DNA from: Bacteroidales bacterium
GTDB lineage: Bacteria; Bacteroidota; Bacteroidia; Bacteroidales; UBA932
Direction: 5' to 3'
DNA length: 58,298 bases
NCBI GenBank assembly: GCA_017509755.1
Contig: JAFWOY010000022.1
Coordinates: forward strand, 1 to 58,298
The notes under the pieces: generated by a model
Told to the model about the DNA's origin: nothing
Seen by the model: the letters and a program-made list of their open reading frames with translations, nothing else
Database searches by the model: none
Translations under genes and position numbers: made by a program
In this document: positions 18,158 through 26,360 of the stretch, piece after piece
How positions within the stretch are numbered: the first letter of the stretch is position 1
Layout: each line of letters opens with the position of its first letter

Positions 18158-19932
18158 GGCTCAGCGGAAATACCGGGAGGGTCTTGTCTCATTGGCTTTT
18201 CGTTACCATCAAAAGTCTTCTCGCCAAACTGGCGCATCGGCAGCCATCGTATTGTATTGATAATCAGCGATAGATTTCTTGAAACTGTGCGCCATAGGCC
18301 GATTTCGGGGTTTGGCGCACGGGCACCTTCCTCATAACCACGCAGAAGGCGTATTGCCGTGCGCCAGTTTGGCGAAAAAGATTGCGCAGCATGTATACTC
18401 GTCGTGTCCAATCCTTCTGTCCCATCCCTCTTTCTGTTCCGACGGGGACAGAAAGAATGAGGCAATTCATTTATAATCACTATGTTAGGTAACTGTTTTT
18501 GGAGCCATATTGGATTGTGACGGACCGAGCTATGGCCCTTCGGCCGTCCAGAATTCGCTGGTATGCCGATTTTTATTCTGCCGGGCAAAATGCGGCGGAA
18601 CGAGTGATGGTCGCTCAGCTGTGTTAAAATGAGGCGGCCGAGCGCCACAAAATTTCACACGGAATCGCGGCCGCGACAGGACTCTAAAGGACCGTTAGAT
18701 CCTGTCGCGGTACGATTCAGGCCATATTTGCCACGTTTTCATCCGCGACAGGATTGCAGCGGCTTGTTCCATCCTGTCGTGGCCGTGTTTTCGGTGAATT
18801 GTCCGTGCTTTCAGCCGCGACAGGATTGCAGCGGCCTGTTCCGTCCTGTCGCGGCCGTGTTTCCAGCGAAATGTCCGTGCTTTCAGCCGCGACAGGATTG
18901 CAGCGGCTTGTTCCGTCCTGTCGCAACCGTCTTTCCGGCAAAATGTCCGTGCTTTCAGCCGCGACAGGATTGCAGCGGCCTGTTCCGTCCTGTCGCGGCC
19001 GTGTTTTCGGCGAAATGTCCGGGCTTCCTGCCGCGACAGGATTGCAGCGGTTTGTTCCGTCCTGTCGCGGCCGTGTTTTCGGTGAATTGTCCGTGCTTTC
19101 AGCCGCGACAGGATTGTAGCGGCCTGTTCCGTCCTGTCGTGGCCGTGTTTCCGGTGAATTGTCCGTGCTTTCATCCGCGACAGGATTGCAGCGGCCTGTT
19201 CCGTCCTGTCGCGTCCGTGTTTTCGGCGAAATGTCCGTGCTTTCAGCCGCGACAGGATTGCAGCAGCCTGTTCCGTCCTGTCGCGGCCGTGTTTTCGGTG
19301 AATTGTCCGTGCTTTCTGCCGCGACAGGATTGCAGCGGCCTGTTCCATCCTGTCGTGGCCGTGTTTCCGGCGAATTGTCCGTGCTTTCAGCCGCGACAGG
19401 ATTCCATAGCGTCAGAGCATCCTGTCGTGACCTAAATACGGCAAACCACGGCTGGAAAGATAGGTTCTCGGGAAACTTGAAAGTCTCCCTCCACACGAAC
19501 CCTTGTTATAAGCTGCCAGCCGTCTCTTAGTGTGGATGAGCATACCGTATCGGAGACATCTTTCCACAGACAAAGGCTTTTCACGGCTCGTGATGGATCG
19601 GCATATGGAAGATGATTATCGAGTTAACGGGAAGCTGTTAGCGAGATGTTGTTTTCGCCCAGCCTTTCTCAGGCCAGGACGTAAACGAAACTTTTCCCTT
19701 GTTTGTGTAACCATCAAGTTTCCCCCCCTTGTTTTCTAACCATCGCGCGGCTGCTCTTTAGGTAAATACTTGATTCTCAGCTTGTAGTTTATGAGCAAGG
19801 CGATCGGTCCCCCGTCCAGGCATCATACTGCGCGGAAGATCGAGGAGGTATGTATTGATTATTAGCGACTTATAAGACACCCAGCTGCGCGATGGTTGCA
19901 AAACAGCAACGAGAATCCAAAGTCATATCTAG
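18158..19932 (+). repeat. large non-coding repeat island, left copy
   Basis: This 1.8-kb stretch has no credible gene. Module by module it matches the reverse complement of 43963-44975. From left to right it holds: the edge sequence CAGCGGAAATACC; a nested palindrome with 16-bp arms (TCGCCAAACTGGCGCA at 18221-18236 and its complement at 18360-18375); a hairpin of the type CTTTCTGTTCC/GGGACAGAAAG (18430-18455); the 72-bp array; then about 500 bp ending in GCGCGATGGTTGCAAA and GAGAATCC. The length difference between the copies comes mostly from the array. No transposase or integrase is present. Confidence 0.85.
18671..19432. repeat. tandem array: eleven units at exactly 72 bp, each with a 40-bp dyad
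   Basis: Units begin at 18671, 18743, 18815, 18887, 18959, 19031, 19103, 19175, 19247, 19319 and 19391. Each contains CCGCGACAGGA, 18 nt, then TCCTGTCGCGG (single substitutions in some arms). The 18-nt spacer is close to TTGCAGCGGCCTGTTCCG in the nine inner units and unrelated in the first and last, so the inner units arose by tandem duplication. The inter-dyad linker (about 32 bp) alternates between GAATTGTCC and GAAATGTCC versions. Several frames are open on both strands because 72 is divisible by 3; this is not taken as coding. Confidence 0.95.
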
Positions 19933-19961
19933 ACAACGACCTTCTGGTTTCTCCGTTGGTC

Positions 19962-19985
19962 CCTAAACAGCCCACCCTGTTTAGG
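19962..19985. repeat. short perfect hairpin
   Basis: CCTAAACAG (19962-19970) and CTGTTTAGG (19977-19985) form a 9-bp stem with a 6-nt loop just past the right edge of the left island. No T-tract follows. Confidence 0.6.
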
Positions 19986-20045
19986 CGCTGATCCGAATTT
20001 ACCGTTTTGCCCTGACCACAGGATGCGTTACGAGCCGTATGCATC

Positions 20046-20128
20046 CATTCTGTGGCTACAAATCAGGTCATATCGTCAACCACATAGCCACAGAATGCGC
20101 CTTTTGCCGTTCAGATTCATTCTGTGGC
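20046..20128. repeat. triple CATTCTGTGGC / GCCACAGAATG inverted repeats
   Basis: CATTCTGTGGC (20046-20056), its exact complement GCCACAGAATG (20087-20097) and CATTCTGTGGC again (20118-20128) give two overlapping 11-bp inverted repeats. A degenerate fourth arm (CCACAGGATGCG) lies near 20019. The same module recurs at 40459-40502 and, as one arm, at 43334-43348. Confidence 0.8.
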
Positions 20129-20153
20129 CAAACCCAATCGCGATAGTCCTCGA

Positions 20154-20621
20154 TCAGTTAGCCTGATTGACAACAATGGTCGCTTTACTCTCAACGGCAC
20201 GTCCATAGCTGTCTTTCCGAGAATAGTCTGTAATTGTTATGACGATACTGTAGAGTTTTCCCAATACATTGGGCTCGATCTTCAAGTGATAGGCTGTCTT
20301 GAAATCATTGATCTTCTCGCGATTGACAACCACTTGTCCAGAAGGGATGTCCCAATCGCTCATCATGACCATATACTTGTCGTTTAAAGGAACACCGCCT
20401 TCCTCAGGATAATATGCGAAAACCGTGGCTTCTCCGCCTTCTTTGTCGACATTGACGATGGACATAGAATACTCTTGTTGGATGCCATCCCGGACCAGCG
20501 GCGTTTCCGGCGAAAGCATGATCTGTGCCCCAAACGCAGAAGTGGCGTCCATATCATCCAAATGATTACAACCACAAAGAGTAAACAGGCAACATGACAA
20601 TAAAACAAACAAACGTTTCAT
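20154..20621 (-). CDS. small lipoprotein of unknown function (weakly TraQ/DUF3872-like)
   Basis: The 155-aa protein has a lipoprotein leader with lipobox LCGC (Cys18) and one Ig-like beta domain (YSMSIVNVDKEGGEATVFAY, then SGQVVVNREKINDFKTAYHL). The pattern recalls the TraQ-like lipoproteins of Bacteroides conjugative transposons, but I cannot confirm it. Its G+C is clearly below that of the surrounding housekeeping genes, and it sits beside a repeat island and a broken regulator, so acquisition by transfer is plausible. Confidence 0.65.
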   Translation of the reverse strand: MKRLFVLLSCCLFTLCGCNHLDDMDATSAFGAQIMLSPETPLVRDGIQQEYSMSIVNVDKEGGEATVFAYYPEEGGVPLNDKYMVMMSDWDIPSGQVVVNREKINDFKTAYHLKIEPNVLGKLYSIVITITDYSRKDSYGRAVESKATIVVNQAN

Positions 20622-20679
20622 AACCCATTGAATTAGAACTTACAATATATAGATGCAAAACGATGCGAATTGTTGCGTA

Positions 20680-20868
20680 TCATCGCCACAAAAAAGACAC
20701 ATTAACGCATGCTGCTGCCTCACAATAAAGCGCACTAAATGGTATGATCACAGGTCCTCTGATAATAGGTTTTCCGTCATCCCCAGGTTCATTATATTCT
20801 AGAGGAATGGGTTCACCCTCTAATTCGTCTGCTTTTCCAAACAAACAGGTATTAATAGTGATTAACAA
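20680..20868 (-). pseudogene. possible remnant of a small secreted DUF3244-like protein
   Basis: The open frame encodes about 60 residues, including ELEGEPIPLEYNEPGDDG and PVIIPFSALYCEAAACVNVS. This resembles the start of the mature part of small secreted Bacteroidales DUF3244-type proteins. There is no in-frame ATG or signal peptide: the frame opens after a TGA, and it stops abruptly after a T6 run (at about 20693-20699 on the plus strand). I read it as a decayed gene; the family link is tentative. Confidence 0.4.
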
Positions 20869-21156
20869 TCATGAATAAACGGAAAGCGCTTGTTCTCATT
20901 GTTCTTTTTTTTTTCAAAATTACAGAAAAGACAAGTAGCTCCGTCACTTACAAATCTTACAGAGTTTAATCTGAGCCTCCGTAAACCATTTATTTACAAG
21001 ACTTTGCACAATGTAAGAAAAAAGCGGTCTTACAGATCGCTTAATACCTATCAAATCCTGACTTCATTCTACTGAATTTCAGGAACTTAAATAATCCTCA
21101 CGAAAAATGCTCTTTTCGCCTCCCGTAAAATGGGCTGTATTCGTGTAGAGGAGTCT
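20869..21156. other. A+T-rich spacer, nothing recognised
   Basis: The 288-bp gap between the remnant and the regulator holds poly-T and poly-A runs and a weak hairpin GTAGAG/CTCTAC (21145-21160) that overlaps the regulator stop. No gene or convincing promoter was found. Confidence 0.5.
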
Positions 21157-22834
21157 CTACGCGCTCAAATAGTGTAAATACTGCTCTTTGTAGGGCGAAT
21201 CCATCGTCCGAATCCGATCTTTTAACCGGGAACGCCGCGTATAGACATTGGCCATGGATATTCCGAGCAAAACAGAAAGCGTATTCGCATCAAATCCGGC
21301 AATTGAAAAACAAATAAACCGAGCGTCAAGTGCAGAAATTGTATATTTTTTGGCCAGATCTGCTTTAAGATGATCCAACACATTGTTGAAATAGCGATTA
21401 ACCTCCGTTTCGAAAAGCGCAAAATTTTCGTCGTCTTTATTGATTTCATCAACAATTCTTTCTACTCTGCGATAAACAGCTTCTTGTTTTCCAAGGTCAG
21501 TCCTACCTTTATTTTTTGTATAGACTTCACAAAGGGAACCTATTCTCTCCAATTGATTCTTATAAAAATGGACAAAAGACGATTGCATACGGCTCATATC
21601 CGTCTCTAAGGAATCCTTGGCTTGACGAAGCATCTTGTTGACCTCTTCTGCTGCACGAATCGTTTTTTCTGCCGCCTCCCTTTCCCGCTCTCTTTTTTTG
21701 CCTCATCCAAAGAACAAAAACCATGAGAAGAACTAGCAATAGAAACGAAATGGTAATTCCGTTCATTCTTTGCTCGGTTAATCTCCTTTGTTTTTCAACA
21801 GATTCCTTTTCATAATAATCTTGTAACGTTTGCGAAACGGAATGCCCAAGGATTTCGTAAACGAGGGTGTCCTGCCGTGTATAAATCTTTTTAAGCAATG
21901 ACAGTGCCTGCGCATAATCTTTACGATATTCCGCAATGCGATATTCCATGTATTCAGCTTGGTTCGGGTGATGAGAATGATTTCGAGACAACATGGAGAG
22001 TATCTGGTTGCATCTGTCATCATCGCCTGACAAAGCAGAAGCATAGGCGTAAACACCGTAATCTCTTGCATTCAAGGACCCTTTCCCGGAATACTTTCTG
22101 CGCAACAAAGAAATGGCGCCAGAAGGATCTGGATCAGGCTGGACAACTTTCATCGCGGCATATTGGGAGAGATAAATCCATAAATAGGTCGAGTCAGCTA
22201 TATTATCGATGGTCTTTATGAATAAGGAATCTGCTTTTTGCCATTCCTGTTGTTCTTGAAAAATCATGGCTAATCTTCCCTCTGTCTGAGAAAGGCGACT
22301 GGTATCTTTTGCCTTCATGAAGTGTCCCATAGCCGACTCTATATAGGATAATGCTTTGTCGAGCGAATGAGCATCACAGTAAATATCCGCGATAGCCATC
22401 GAGAGTAAGCCTTTCGACAATTCATCTGTTGAATGAGGCGTTTCCCGTTCCGCTTTCATGTAGGAAATAATAGCCGAGTCCGGACGGTTATTGAAATATT
22501 GAATTCTCCCCAAATACAATAAAGACTTCAATTTCTGATCTGCTGTTCCGTGTTTTTCGTAGTACTCAACCGCCGGCATTACCACACTGACATCTGTTGT
22601 ATCAATCCAGTTTTTATCAAGAGCCATGGCATGTAGCAAAGCGTAGTGCGCCTTCAGTTTGCGCGTTTTCAACGTTGTCGTATCCAATGTCCGAAGGACT
22701 GTCAAGGCGCTGTCTGGATGCGACTGGATATAGGATTCTATCTCATCAAGAGTTGTTGCGATATGGCGGCTTTGGCAAGAAACAAAAACTATCAGAGAGA
22801 AAAACAGGAGGACAGAAAAGAAAACACGTCTCAT
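21157..22834 (-). pseudogene. TPR membrane sensor/HTH regulator, split by a one-base frameshift
   Basis: Two overlapping frames add up to one Bacteroidales TPR regulator. It has a lipoprotein-type leader (SLIVFVSC), TPR helices (about 25-330), a membrane segment (ITISFLLLVLLMVFVLWM, about 365-385), a coiled coil and a C-terminal LuxR-like HTH (LSVLLGISMANVYTRRSRLK). The first frame ends at 21560 after off-frame residues. The HTH part continues in the +1 frame from an A7 run on the coding strand (21699-21693 in window coordinates). Deleting one A gives a continuous protein (MRQKRERERE and onward). Full-length members couple an envelope signal to DNA binding. The gene is A+T-rich compared with its neighbours. 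Confidence 0.78.
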
Positions 22835-22956
22835 TGTGCAGGTTTTTACAAATATACAAAAAAATAGCGAGGAACCGGCCCGATTCTTCGCTTCGCAGAA
22901 TGACAGGAACGTGCTTGACCAGAGTGTGCTAAATAACAGTGTATCCTAAGAAAAGA

Positions 22957-22990
22957 GAGAGGCCCATCACAATGACTGACCGGGCCTCTC
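22957..22990 (-). terminator. terminator of hflX
   Basis: GAGAGGCCC (22957-22965) pairs perfectly with GGGCCTCTC (22982-22990). Reading the minus strand, the stem lies just after the hflX stop (22992) and is followed by TCTTTTCTTA. Confidence 0.75.
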
Positions 22991-22991
22991 G

Positions 22992-24209
22992 TTACCACAG
23001 GAAATTGTTGAACGGGTAGCGTCCTGCATGAATCTCCGCAACCATCTTGTACAGGTCGTTGCGGAGTTTTTCTATCCCTGTGCGCTCCAGCGCCGACAGG
23101 AAGATGCAGGGCGTATGTTCCCGGGAAATCCAGGTATGCTTGAGTTCATCGAGTGTATAGTTTTCCGGGCGCTTCTCCTGGAGCGAGAATTCGTCGTAGG
23201 GTTCATACTTGTACGCATCGATCTTGTTGAAGACCATATAGACTGGCTTGTCCTGCGCCCCGATGTCCTTGAGCGTCTGGCTGACGACCCGGATCTGGTC
23301 CTCGAAGTTGGGGTGGGAAATATCCACCACGTGCATCAGGATATCTGCTTCCCGCACCTCGTCGAGCGTACTCTTGAAGGATTCGACCAGTTGTGTCGGC
23401 AGCTTGCGGATGAAACCTACCGTGTCGCTCAGCAGGAACGGCACATTCTCAATCACTACTTTGCGGACCGTGGTGTCCAGCGTGGCGAACAGCTTGTTTT
23501 CAGCAAACACGTCGCTTTTGGCCAGCAGGTTCATGATCGTGCTTTTGCCCACATTGGTATAACCCACCAGCGAGATGCGGACCATCTGCCCGCGGTTCGA
23601 GCGCTGGGAAGCCATCTGGCGGTCGATCTTCTTGAGTTGTTCTTTCAGCCGCGAGATCTTGTCGAGTACGATGCGCCTATCGGTCTCCAGCTGACTTTCA
23701 CCCGGGCCGCGCATGTTGAGGCCGCCCTTGCCGCCACGCTGCCGCTCCAGGTGGGTCCACATACCGGTCAGGCGGGGATACAAATACTGATATTGGGCCA
23801 GTTCCACTTGTGTCTTGGCGTACGCAGTCTGGGCCCGGTCGGCAAAGATGTCGAGAATCAGGCCGGTCCGGTCCACGACGCTGCAGTGGTGGTCGGGCCA
23901 TTTCTCGTTGATTTCGCGCTCGACATTGCGCATCTGCGACGGGGTCAGTTCGTCGTCGAAGAGCACGTAATCAATCTCGTTGGCGCGTACGTATTCCTTG
24001 ATTTCCTGTAATTTACCGGTTCCGATATAGGTGCGGGGGCTGGGATGGTCGAGTCGCTGGGTGAAACGCTTCTCCCCCACGACCCCGGCTGTCAGGGCCA
24101 GGAATTGCAGTTCGTCCAGATACTCTTGCACCTGTGCCTCGTCCTGCTGCTGGGTGATGATGGCCACGAATACGGCCGTCACGATACTATTGTTAACTGT
24201 CTCGTACAT
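22992..24209 (-). CDS. hflX: ribosome-associated GTPase HflX
   Basis: The 405-aa protein has the HflX N-terminal domain (FTQRLDHPSPRTYIGTGKLQE), the glycine-rich linker (ERQRGGKGGLNMRGPGESQLE) that typifies the family, and a TrmE-Era-type G domain with G1 GYTNVGKSTIM, G3 DTVGFI and G4 NKID. HflX splits stalled or heat-damaged ribosomes. It starts 66-75 nt from the divergent S58 peptidase gene. The C-terminus is short, as in Bacteroidetes homologs. Confidence 0.95.
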   Translation of the reverse strand: MYETVNNSIVTAVFVAIITQQQDEAQVQEYLDELQFLALTAGVVGEKRFTQRLDHPSPRTYIGTGKLQEIKEYVRANEIDYVLFDDELTPSQMRNVEREINEKWPDHHCSVVDRTGLILDIFADRAQTAYAKTQVELAQYQYLYPRLTGMWTHLERQRGGKGGLNMRGPGESQLETDRRIVLDKISRLKEQLKKIDRQMASQRSNRGQMVRISLVGYTNVGKSTIMNLLAKSDVFAENKLFATLDTTVRKVVIENVPFLLSDTVGFIRKLPTQLVESFKSTLDEVREADILMHVVDISHPNFEDQIRVVSQTLKDIGAQDKPVYMVFNKIDAYKYEPYDEFSLQEKRPENYTLDELKHTWISREHTPCIFLSALERTGIEKLRNDLYKMVAEIHAGRYPFNNFLW

Positions 24210-24217
24210 TCCGCGTC

Positions 24218-24238
24218 ACTCCCGGCTTGACCGGGAGT
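24218..24238. repeat. short G+C-rich palindrome between divergent genes
   Basis: ACTCCCGG (24218-24225) and CCGGGAGT (24231-24238) flank a 5-nt loop. Its context (CGTCACT..., followed by CTCATTTT) resembles REP-like intergenic palindromes at 17907 and 34935. Confidence 0.55.
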
Positions 24239-24259
24239 CTCATTTTGCAAAAATACGAT

Positions 24260-24267
24260 TATATTTG
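24260..24267 (+). promoter_or_regulatory. -7 element of the S58 peptidase gene
   Basis: TATATTTG (24260-24267) matches TAnnTTTG. Transcription would begin near 24273, leaving a very short leader and favouring the second ATG (24285) as the start. Confidence 0.5.
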
Positions 24268-24284
24268 TAAAAATAATGAGCCGT

Positions 24285-25433
24285 ATGAAGAGATTTGCTT
24301 TTATCCTTGCGCTGGTCGCGCTCTCTTTCTCTGCTTTAGCGCAGCCCGCCGGTCGCGGACGTATCCGCGATTTCGGCATTGAACCCGGTATTTTCAAACC
24401 AGGAACCTATAATGCGATTACCGATGTGCCGGGCGTCAAAGTCGGGCAGGTTACCTTGATCGAAGGCGACAACATCCGAACGGGCGTGACGGCCATTGTG
24501 CCGCACGACGGCAATGTGTTCCGTAAGAAATGCCCTGCCGCCATCTATGTGGGCAACGGTTTCGGCAAGCTGGCGGGTGTGACCCAAGTGCGCGAATTGG
24601 GCAATATTGAAACGCCTATTGTGCTGACCAATACGCTTTCCGTGGCTCAGGGCATCGAAGGCGTGCTGTCTTATACGCTGTCACAAGTCGGCAATGAAAA
24701 CGTCCGCAGCGTCAATGCCGTTGTCGGTGAAACCAACGACGGCGGACTCAACGATATCCGCGGGCGGCATGTCAAGGCGGATGATGTAGTGAAGGCAATT
24801 GTAAGTGCCAAGAGTGGTCCTGTGGAAGAAGGATGCGTGGGTGCCGGTACAGGTACGGTCTGTTTTGGCTGGAAAGGAGGTATCGGCACGTCCTCCCGTG
24901 TCCTGCCGGCCGATTTGGGGGGTTATACGGTGGGTGTCCTGGTCCAGAGCAACTATGGTGGTATTCTGGAGATCGACGGTGTTCCTGTCGGACAGCGCCT
25001 GGGCCAGTATAGTTTTAAAAAGAGTGTGGAAAACCCGGATTACCTGATGAGTCCCGACGGATCCTGCATGATGGTCGTCTTCACGGATGCGCCGCTGGAT
25101 GCCCGTAACCTCGAGCGTTTGGCCAAGCGTGCCATCATGGGCCTTGCGAAGACCGGCGGCATCGCCTCCAACGGCAGCGGCGACTATGTGATTGCTGTCA
25201 GTGTGAATTCCGAAAACCTGATTGACGAGTCCACGGCCCGCTACTACCCTACCCTGCTGCACAACGACGACATGAGTCCGCTCTTTGAAGCGACGATCGA
25301 GGCGACCACTGAAGCCCTTTGGAACTCCCTCTTCATGGCTACCGACATGAAGGGCCGTGACGGTGCTTTCGTCCCTGCCCTCCCCATTGAATCGGTCCTT
25401 CAGGCGATGAAGCAGCCGATCCTTTCGAATTAG
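24285..25433 (+). CDS. P1/S58 family (DmpA-like) aminopeptidase, secreted
   Basis: From ATG 24285 (MKRFAFILALVALSFSALAQ) the protein is 382 aa with a signal peptide; a start three codons earlier is also possible. It matches the DmpA/L-aminopeptidase family: GTYNAITDVPGVKVGQ near the N-terminus, GAGTGTVCFGWKGGIGTSSR (about 185-205, containing the autoprocessing/nucleophile serine) and GDYVIAVSVNSE later. Family members self-cleave at the Gly-Ser bond and release N-terminal residues from small peptides or amides. The Q after the signal suggests a periplasmic location. Confidence 0.9.
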   Translation: MKRFAFILALVALSFSALAQPAGRGRIRDFGIEPGIFKPGTYNAITDVPGVKVGQVTLIEGDNIRTGVTAIVPHDGNVFRKKCPAAIYVGNGFGKLAGVTQVRELGNIETPIVLTNTLSVAQGIEGVLSYTLSQVGNENVRSVNAVVGETNDGGLNDIRGRHVKADDVVKAIVSAKSGPVEEGCVGAGTGTVCFGWKGGIGTSSRVLPADLGGYTVGVLVQSNYGGILEIDGVPVGQRLGQYSFKKSVENPDYLMSPDGSCMMVVFTDAPLDARNLERLAKRAIMGLAKTGGIASNGSGDYVIAVSVNSENLIDESTARYYPTLLHNDDMSPLFEATIEATTEALWNSLFMATDMKGRDGAFVPALPIESVLQAMKQPILSN

Positions 25434-25470
25434 ACCCCCGGCCTGGTCGGTGGTGATGGAGCTATAAAAA

Positions 25471-25496
25471 ATGGCTGCCTCTTGCGGGGCAGCCAT
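25471..25496. terminator. terminator between convergent S58 peptidase and tonB
   Basis: ATGGCTGCC (25471-25479) pairs with GGCAGCCAT (25488-25496). The A-run at 25465-25471 becomes a T-tract for tonB transcripts on the minus strand; the plus side lacks a T-tract. Confidence 0.8.
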
Positions 25497-25517
25497 TCGT
25501 GTGTAAAAAAGCCTGTC

Positions 25518-26210
25518 TTAGCGGAGCTGGAACACAACCGGGAAGTTGTAAACCACTTTCACCGGACGCTCTCTTTGTTTGCCCGGCGTCCACTTCGGAG
25601 ACATCGAGACGATACGGACAGCCTCTTTGTCGAGCGAGGAGTCCACGCCACGCAGCACTTTCACGTCGCTCACGGAGCCGTCGGTGTTGACCGTGAACTG
25701 AAGCGTCACACGGCCCTGCACACCATTTTCCTTGGCGATCTCAGGATACTGGAGGTTCTTGTTGACCCAAGCGGAGAACGTGTTGGCGTCACCACCCTGG
25801 AACTTCGGTTTCTCCTCCACGAGTGCGAACGGAATGGCTTCCTCCTCCACGACTTCTTCCTCGACAGCGGCATGGTAGTCCATGATTTCCACACCGAGGT
25901 TGGCGTTGTCTTCCATATCGATGAAGAGGTCGTCGTTTACCTGGATGTCATCGTCCACAATGTCGATGATGTCGGAAAGTACCGGAACCTTCGGAACCTC
26001 CGGGGGAACTTCCTGTTGTTCCTGGGTGTTGATGATCTCTTCTTCTTCGATGGTCTGGGCTTGTGCCGTCAGGTCCATCGTTTCGACCTTGTCAGAAGAG
26101 GACCACTCGAATGCGAGAAGGCAGATGGCAAGCGCTGCGATCAGGCCGATCTCGAGGAACATCAAGTTCTTCTTCTGAAGATCTGCTTTGGGAGTAATTT
26201 TGCTTTCCAT
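25518..26210 (-). CDS. tonB: energy transducer TonB
   Basis: The 230-aa protein has one membrane segment (IGLIAALAICLLAFEW, about 27-42), an acidic low-complexity periplasmic linker rich in Glu/Asp (about 55-140, including EVVEEEAIPF), and a C-terminal TonB domain (YPEIAKENGVQGRVTLQFTV, then PVKVVYNFPVVFQL). It couples ExbBD proton-motive energy to TonB-dependent outer-membrane transport. Bacteroidales carry many tonB copies; no exbBD genes are nearby. The acidic rather than proline-rich linker is common in this group. Confidence 0.93.
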   Translation of the reverse strand: MESKITPKADLQKKNLMFLEIGLIAALAICLLAFEWSSSDKVETMDLTAQAQTIEEEEIINTQEQQEVPPEVPKVPVLSDIIDIVDDDIQVNDDLFIDMEDNANLGVEIMDYHAAVEEEVVEEEAIPFALVEEKPKFQGGDANTFSAWVNKNLQYPEIAKENGVQGRVTLQFTVNTDGSVSDVKVLRGVDSSLDKEAVRIVSMSPKWTPGKQRERPVKVVYNFPVVFQLR

Positions 26211-26270
26211 ATCGTTACGTTTTTTATTGCTTCATTTCAACTTTCGCGCCGTAATCGACACTACAGTACC

Positions 26271-26302
26271 CAAAATTAAGAAGAAAAAATCATTTAATCC
26301 AA
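26271..26302 (-). promoter_or_regulatory. promoter of tonB
   Basis: The minus strand reads TTG (26302-26300), 21 nt, then TAATTTTG (26278-26271), a good match to the Bacteroidetes -33/-7 promoter about 60 nt before the ATG. Confidence 0.6.
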
Positions 26303-26360
26303 TTTTTCTTCAAAAAAATTGTTGACAACTTTTCGCTAAATCAAGCTAAAGTGTTGAGGG

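Noticed and set aside
18671..19432. CRISPR array
   Set aside because: Repeats are perfect dyads with 18-nt interiors, most spacers are near-identical copies, and there are no cas genes in the window.
18629..19530. Long open frames on both strands over the 72-bp array, encoding 24-residue repeats
   Set aside because: The unit length is divisible by 3 and lacks stops, so several frames stay open on both strands. The repeated sequence is built of inverted repeats that also occur in clear non-coding places, and there is no leader or start signal.
21693..21699. Programmed -1 frameshift at an A-AAA-AAG site in the regulator
   Set aside because: The downstream HTH frame is +1 relative to the upstream frame, not -1, so this slippery site would not join the two parts. 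A one-base insertion explains it better.
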